Origin: Opisthocomus hoazin
Lineage: Eukaryota > Chordata > Aves > Opisthocomiformes > Opisthocomidae
DNA length: 64,000 nt
Direction: 5' to 3'
Assembly (NCBI RefSeq): GCF_030867145.1
Contig: NC_134454.1
Location: 47,444,320-47,508,319, forward strand
Shown here: positions 62,111 through 64,000 of the stretch, piece after piece
Position numbering within the stretch: the first letter of the stretch is position 1
How the letters are laid out: each line of letters starts with the position of its first letter
The notes under the pieces: model-generated
Databases searched by the model: none
The model's input: only the letters and a program-made list of their open reading frames with translations
What the model was told of the DNA's origin: nothing
Position numbers and translations under genes: made by a program

Positions 62111-64000
62111 GTCACACCGGCTGAGGCCCGCTGAGGGGAGCAGCGTCTCCCGTGGCTGGTCCGGCCGAGCAACCCTGGTTGCCTTCCTGCAAGCACCTCG
62201 CTGTGCTGAGGGAGCCAGGAGCAGATGGTGAGAGCCTCAGAGAACCTCCTCGCTGGAGGCGATGCCGCTGAGGCAGCCAGGAGCGGACGGTGAGGCCCAG
62301 AGAACCTCCTTGCTGGAGATGACACTGTTGAAGGGCTGCGGCTGTTGGCCAGACCAGGCATCCTGTACGGAGCCGTCGTCCTGCAGCTGTGATCTTCTCG
62401 CTGTTAAATGTGCTTTACTTAACAGGTTAGCCCTGGTTTTGCTGTGCTTTAGCTCATCGTGAGCTAATGGCAGAACAGGAAAAAAACCCAGCAAAATTAA
62501 AGTAAAAAAAAAAACACTTGCTGTTATTTTCTAACGTCCGGTGCTGTTTGAACACACGAGAGCCGTGTGTAACCTCTCCCAGAAACGATGCGTGAGGCAA
62601 GCTGTGATGTTGTTCTATAGCAGTTTTCATCATGCAGTCTGCGGCTCCCTGTAAGTCCCTGCCGTGCGTCTGTCGCAGCCGTGAAAGACAGTCAAGGGCA
62701 GCGTGCCTTTCAGTAAGCCCAACTTTTGTGTAAGGAGCTTACAGCATTTCTGGGAACGTTTAGGGCTCTGCGAATCAATAAAGTCTGGAGAAACGTGTTT
62801 GGTACGGAGGAGTGACGCTTCAGTGTCCTTACGGCCTTCCTGCTGCATCTCAGGGGGTTTCTTTCTTTGGCTGATACCGTATTCTGGTCCCGGTGGTGCT
62901 CCTTCGAGACATATGTTCCTCATCACACCGAGCAGTAGCATAGCAGTTCTTGGTGGCCTCTGTGATAGACAGCTGCAACCTCAAGAAGCCTTGATAATGG
63001 AAAATTGCAAACCGTGCTGAAAGCGTGGACCCTCCTTAGGCGTTTGTTAGTACAGGTGTGCACGGGCAATGGAGTTTAGATTCGGTGGGCGCAGGTTTGT
63101 GCATGACCATCCCTGACAGTGCAGTCCCGCTGCGTGACTCCTGGGAGGCTGCTGGAGCTGTCACGTTCAGGGAGCTCCTTGGCCCCCAAGGCTTTTGGCA
63201 GAGGGGCTCCAGACACTGCTGGTGATGGCATAAAGCAGCCGTCCATTGTAAATAATTTCTTTGCTTGTGTTTCAATATGCGTACGGAGAATTAGCAGTTG
63301 CTGCGGCACCATTATTAGTTTTAACTTGATGTAGATTTAGGGGAAAAATTGGAGGGGCTCAGGCTCTGCGGATGTCCTGCTAAAGTTTCTGCTGTCTTAA
63401 CATGGAAGTATCCGTGCTTTCACCTAAAGCTGGCTGGTGGGGTATGGTAGGAATTTAGCATTTTTAGCAGGCAGTGGGTGTTTCTGCGACGTTTACCTAG
63501 GTGCTTTCTTTTTACAAAAACATATTGCTTGTGTGTTTGGGCTGTGGAGATAAGCTTCCAAATTAGGGCAAGTGCAAGAGATTTAACTGACTGTACCATC
63601 TCAGGACGTGTAGTGTGTATGTGAGGCCACTCAAAAAATGATGCGTTGTTAGAGTTCTCCAGTTGTGTCACCTTCACTTACAAGTACACCCCGAAAATTA
63701 GCTCTTTAGAATTGATCGGCTGTGCATAGGCTGTTATTTGGATGCAGCTTGTGTTTTACTGCAGAAATGAAATATTAGGACTCCAATAACTAGCAGTTCC
63801 TGAGCTCTTCTGAAGGTGGCCAGTCATCAACAATCCACATATCCAGTTGTTGACTTTCGTGCTAAATTTAAACTCTGTTGTTGTTGTTCTGTTTTTCTTG
63901 TTTGTTTGGTTTTCTTTTTTTTTTTTCCTCTTTCCTCAGTGTTAAATATCTGTTTATGCTTTTCAGCTTCCCATCACCAATATTTCTTGGAATTGGACAG
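61676..64000 (+). CDS. SLC35D2: SLC35D2 nucleotide-sugar transporter, 5' part
   Basis: SLC35D2 is a Golgi multi-pass antiporter carrying UDP-GlcNAc and related nucleotide sugars for glycan synthesis. The window has exon 1 (61676-61815) and the start of exon 2 (63967 onward); the rest is past the right edge. The joined peptide runs LSALFYGTCSFLIVLVNKAL then LTAYSFPSPIFLGIGQ, nearly identical to human as recalled and covering the first membrane segment. Its N-terminal cytosolic lead is Ala/Pro-rich. The paralogue SLC35D1 is less likely given the sequence and the ZNF367 neighbour. Confidence 0.93.
61816..63966 (+). other. SLC35D2 intron 1
   Basis: Intron of about 2.15 kb, CpG-rich at first. It includes a two-copy tandem duplication at 62206-62324. 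Other ORFs here are chance. Confidence 0.75.
62206..62324. repeat. Two-copy tandem duplication, period about 60 bp
   Basis: The block CTGAGG.AGCCAGGAGC...AGAGAACCTCCT.GCTGGAG occurs twice head to tail, with a few substitutions and a small indel. Confidence 0.85.
63967..64000 (+). CDS. SLC35D2: SLC35D2 exon 2 (partial, cut by window end)
   Basis: The acceptor is a long T/C region ending GCTTTTCAG. Encodes FPSPIFLGIGQ, a conserved SLC35D2 stretch, and runs off the window. Confidence 0.92.

Noticed and set aside
61354-62361. Long overlapping frames around SLC35D2 exon 1
   Set aside because: CpG-island artefacts. Only the short frame 61676-61815 matches a known protein and has a Kozak start and a donor.

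Overview
This is vertebrate nuclear DNA, almost certainly avian. Genes are split into short GT-AG exons and CpG islands sit at three promoters. The interspersed repeats are CR1 LINE copies ending in the ATTCTGTG-type 3' repeat, plus an LTR of a type I recognise from neoavian genomes. Nothing prokaryotic or phage-like was seen.

Four genes lie in the order CDC14B (+), HABP4 (-), ZNF367 (+), SLC35D2 (+). From memory this is the same block, with the same relative orientations, as human 9q22.32 read backwards. Bird orthologues of that human region are Z-linked, so a Z location is likely but is inferred, not shown here.

Layout. 1-12.2 kb: the last three coding exons of CDC14B (C-terminal tail only). 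12.2-21.6 kb: the convergent 3' ends of CDC14B and HABP4, long UTR or intergenic sequence, and one CR1 fragment at 13.5 kb. 21.6-46.7 kb: all eight coding exons of HABP4 on the minus strand. Its introns hold a solo ERV LTR with a 5-bp target-site duplication (30.28-30.70 kb), a CR1 with an uninterrupted reverse-transcriptase frame (36.1-37.9 kb) and an older CR1 (44.1-44.6 kb). 46-54.6 kb: the divergent HABP4/ZNF367 interval, with a CpG island at each end, a probable LTR-like promoter near 47.9 kb and a CR1 3' fragment at 52.2 kb. 54.67-58.76 kb: complete ZNF367 (five coding exons) with a CCAAT/E2F-rich promoter, and a 3'UTR reaching about 61.2 kb. 61.68-64.0 kb: SLC35D2 exon 1 and the start of exon 2, cut by the window end.

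The exon models keep frame across every junction. They give HABP4 of about 391-392 aa and ZNF367 of 331 aa, close to the human lengths as I remember them. The genes do not form one pathway: CDC14B is a cell-cycle phosphatase, HABP4 an RNA/ribosome-associated RGG protein, ZNF367 a C2H2 transcription factor and SLC35D2 a Golgi nucleotide-sugar transporter. I found no convincing new biological system. The points most worth checking are a microsatellite-built splice acceptor in HABP4, a splice donor abutting the solo LTR, two CR1 copies with nearly the same truncation point, and the uninterrupted CR1 RT frame.
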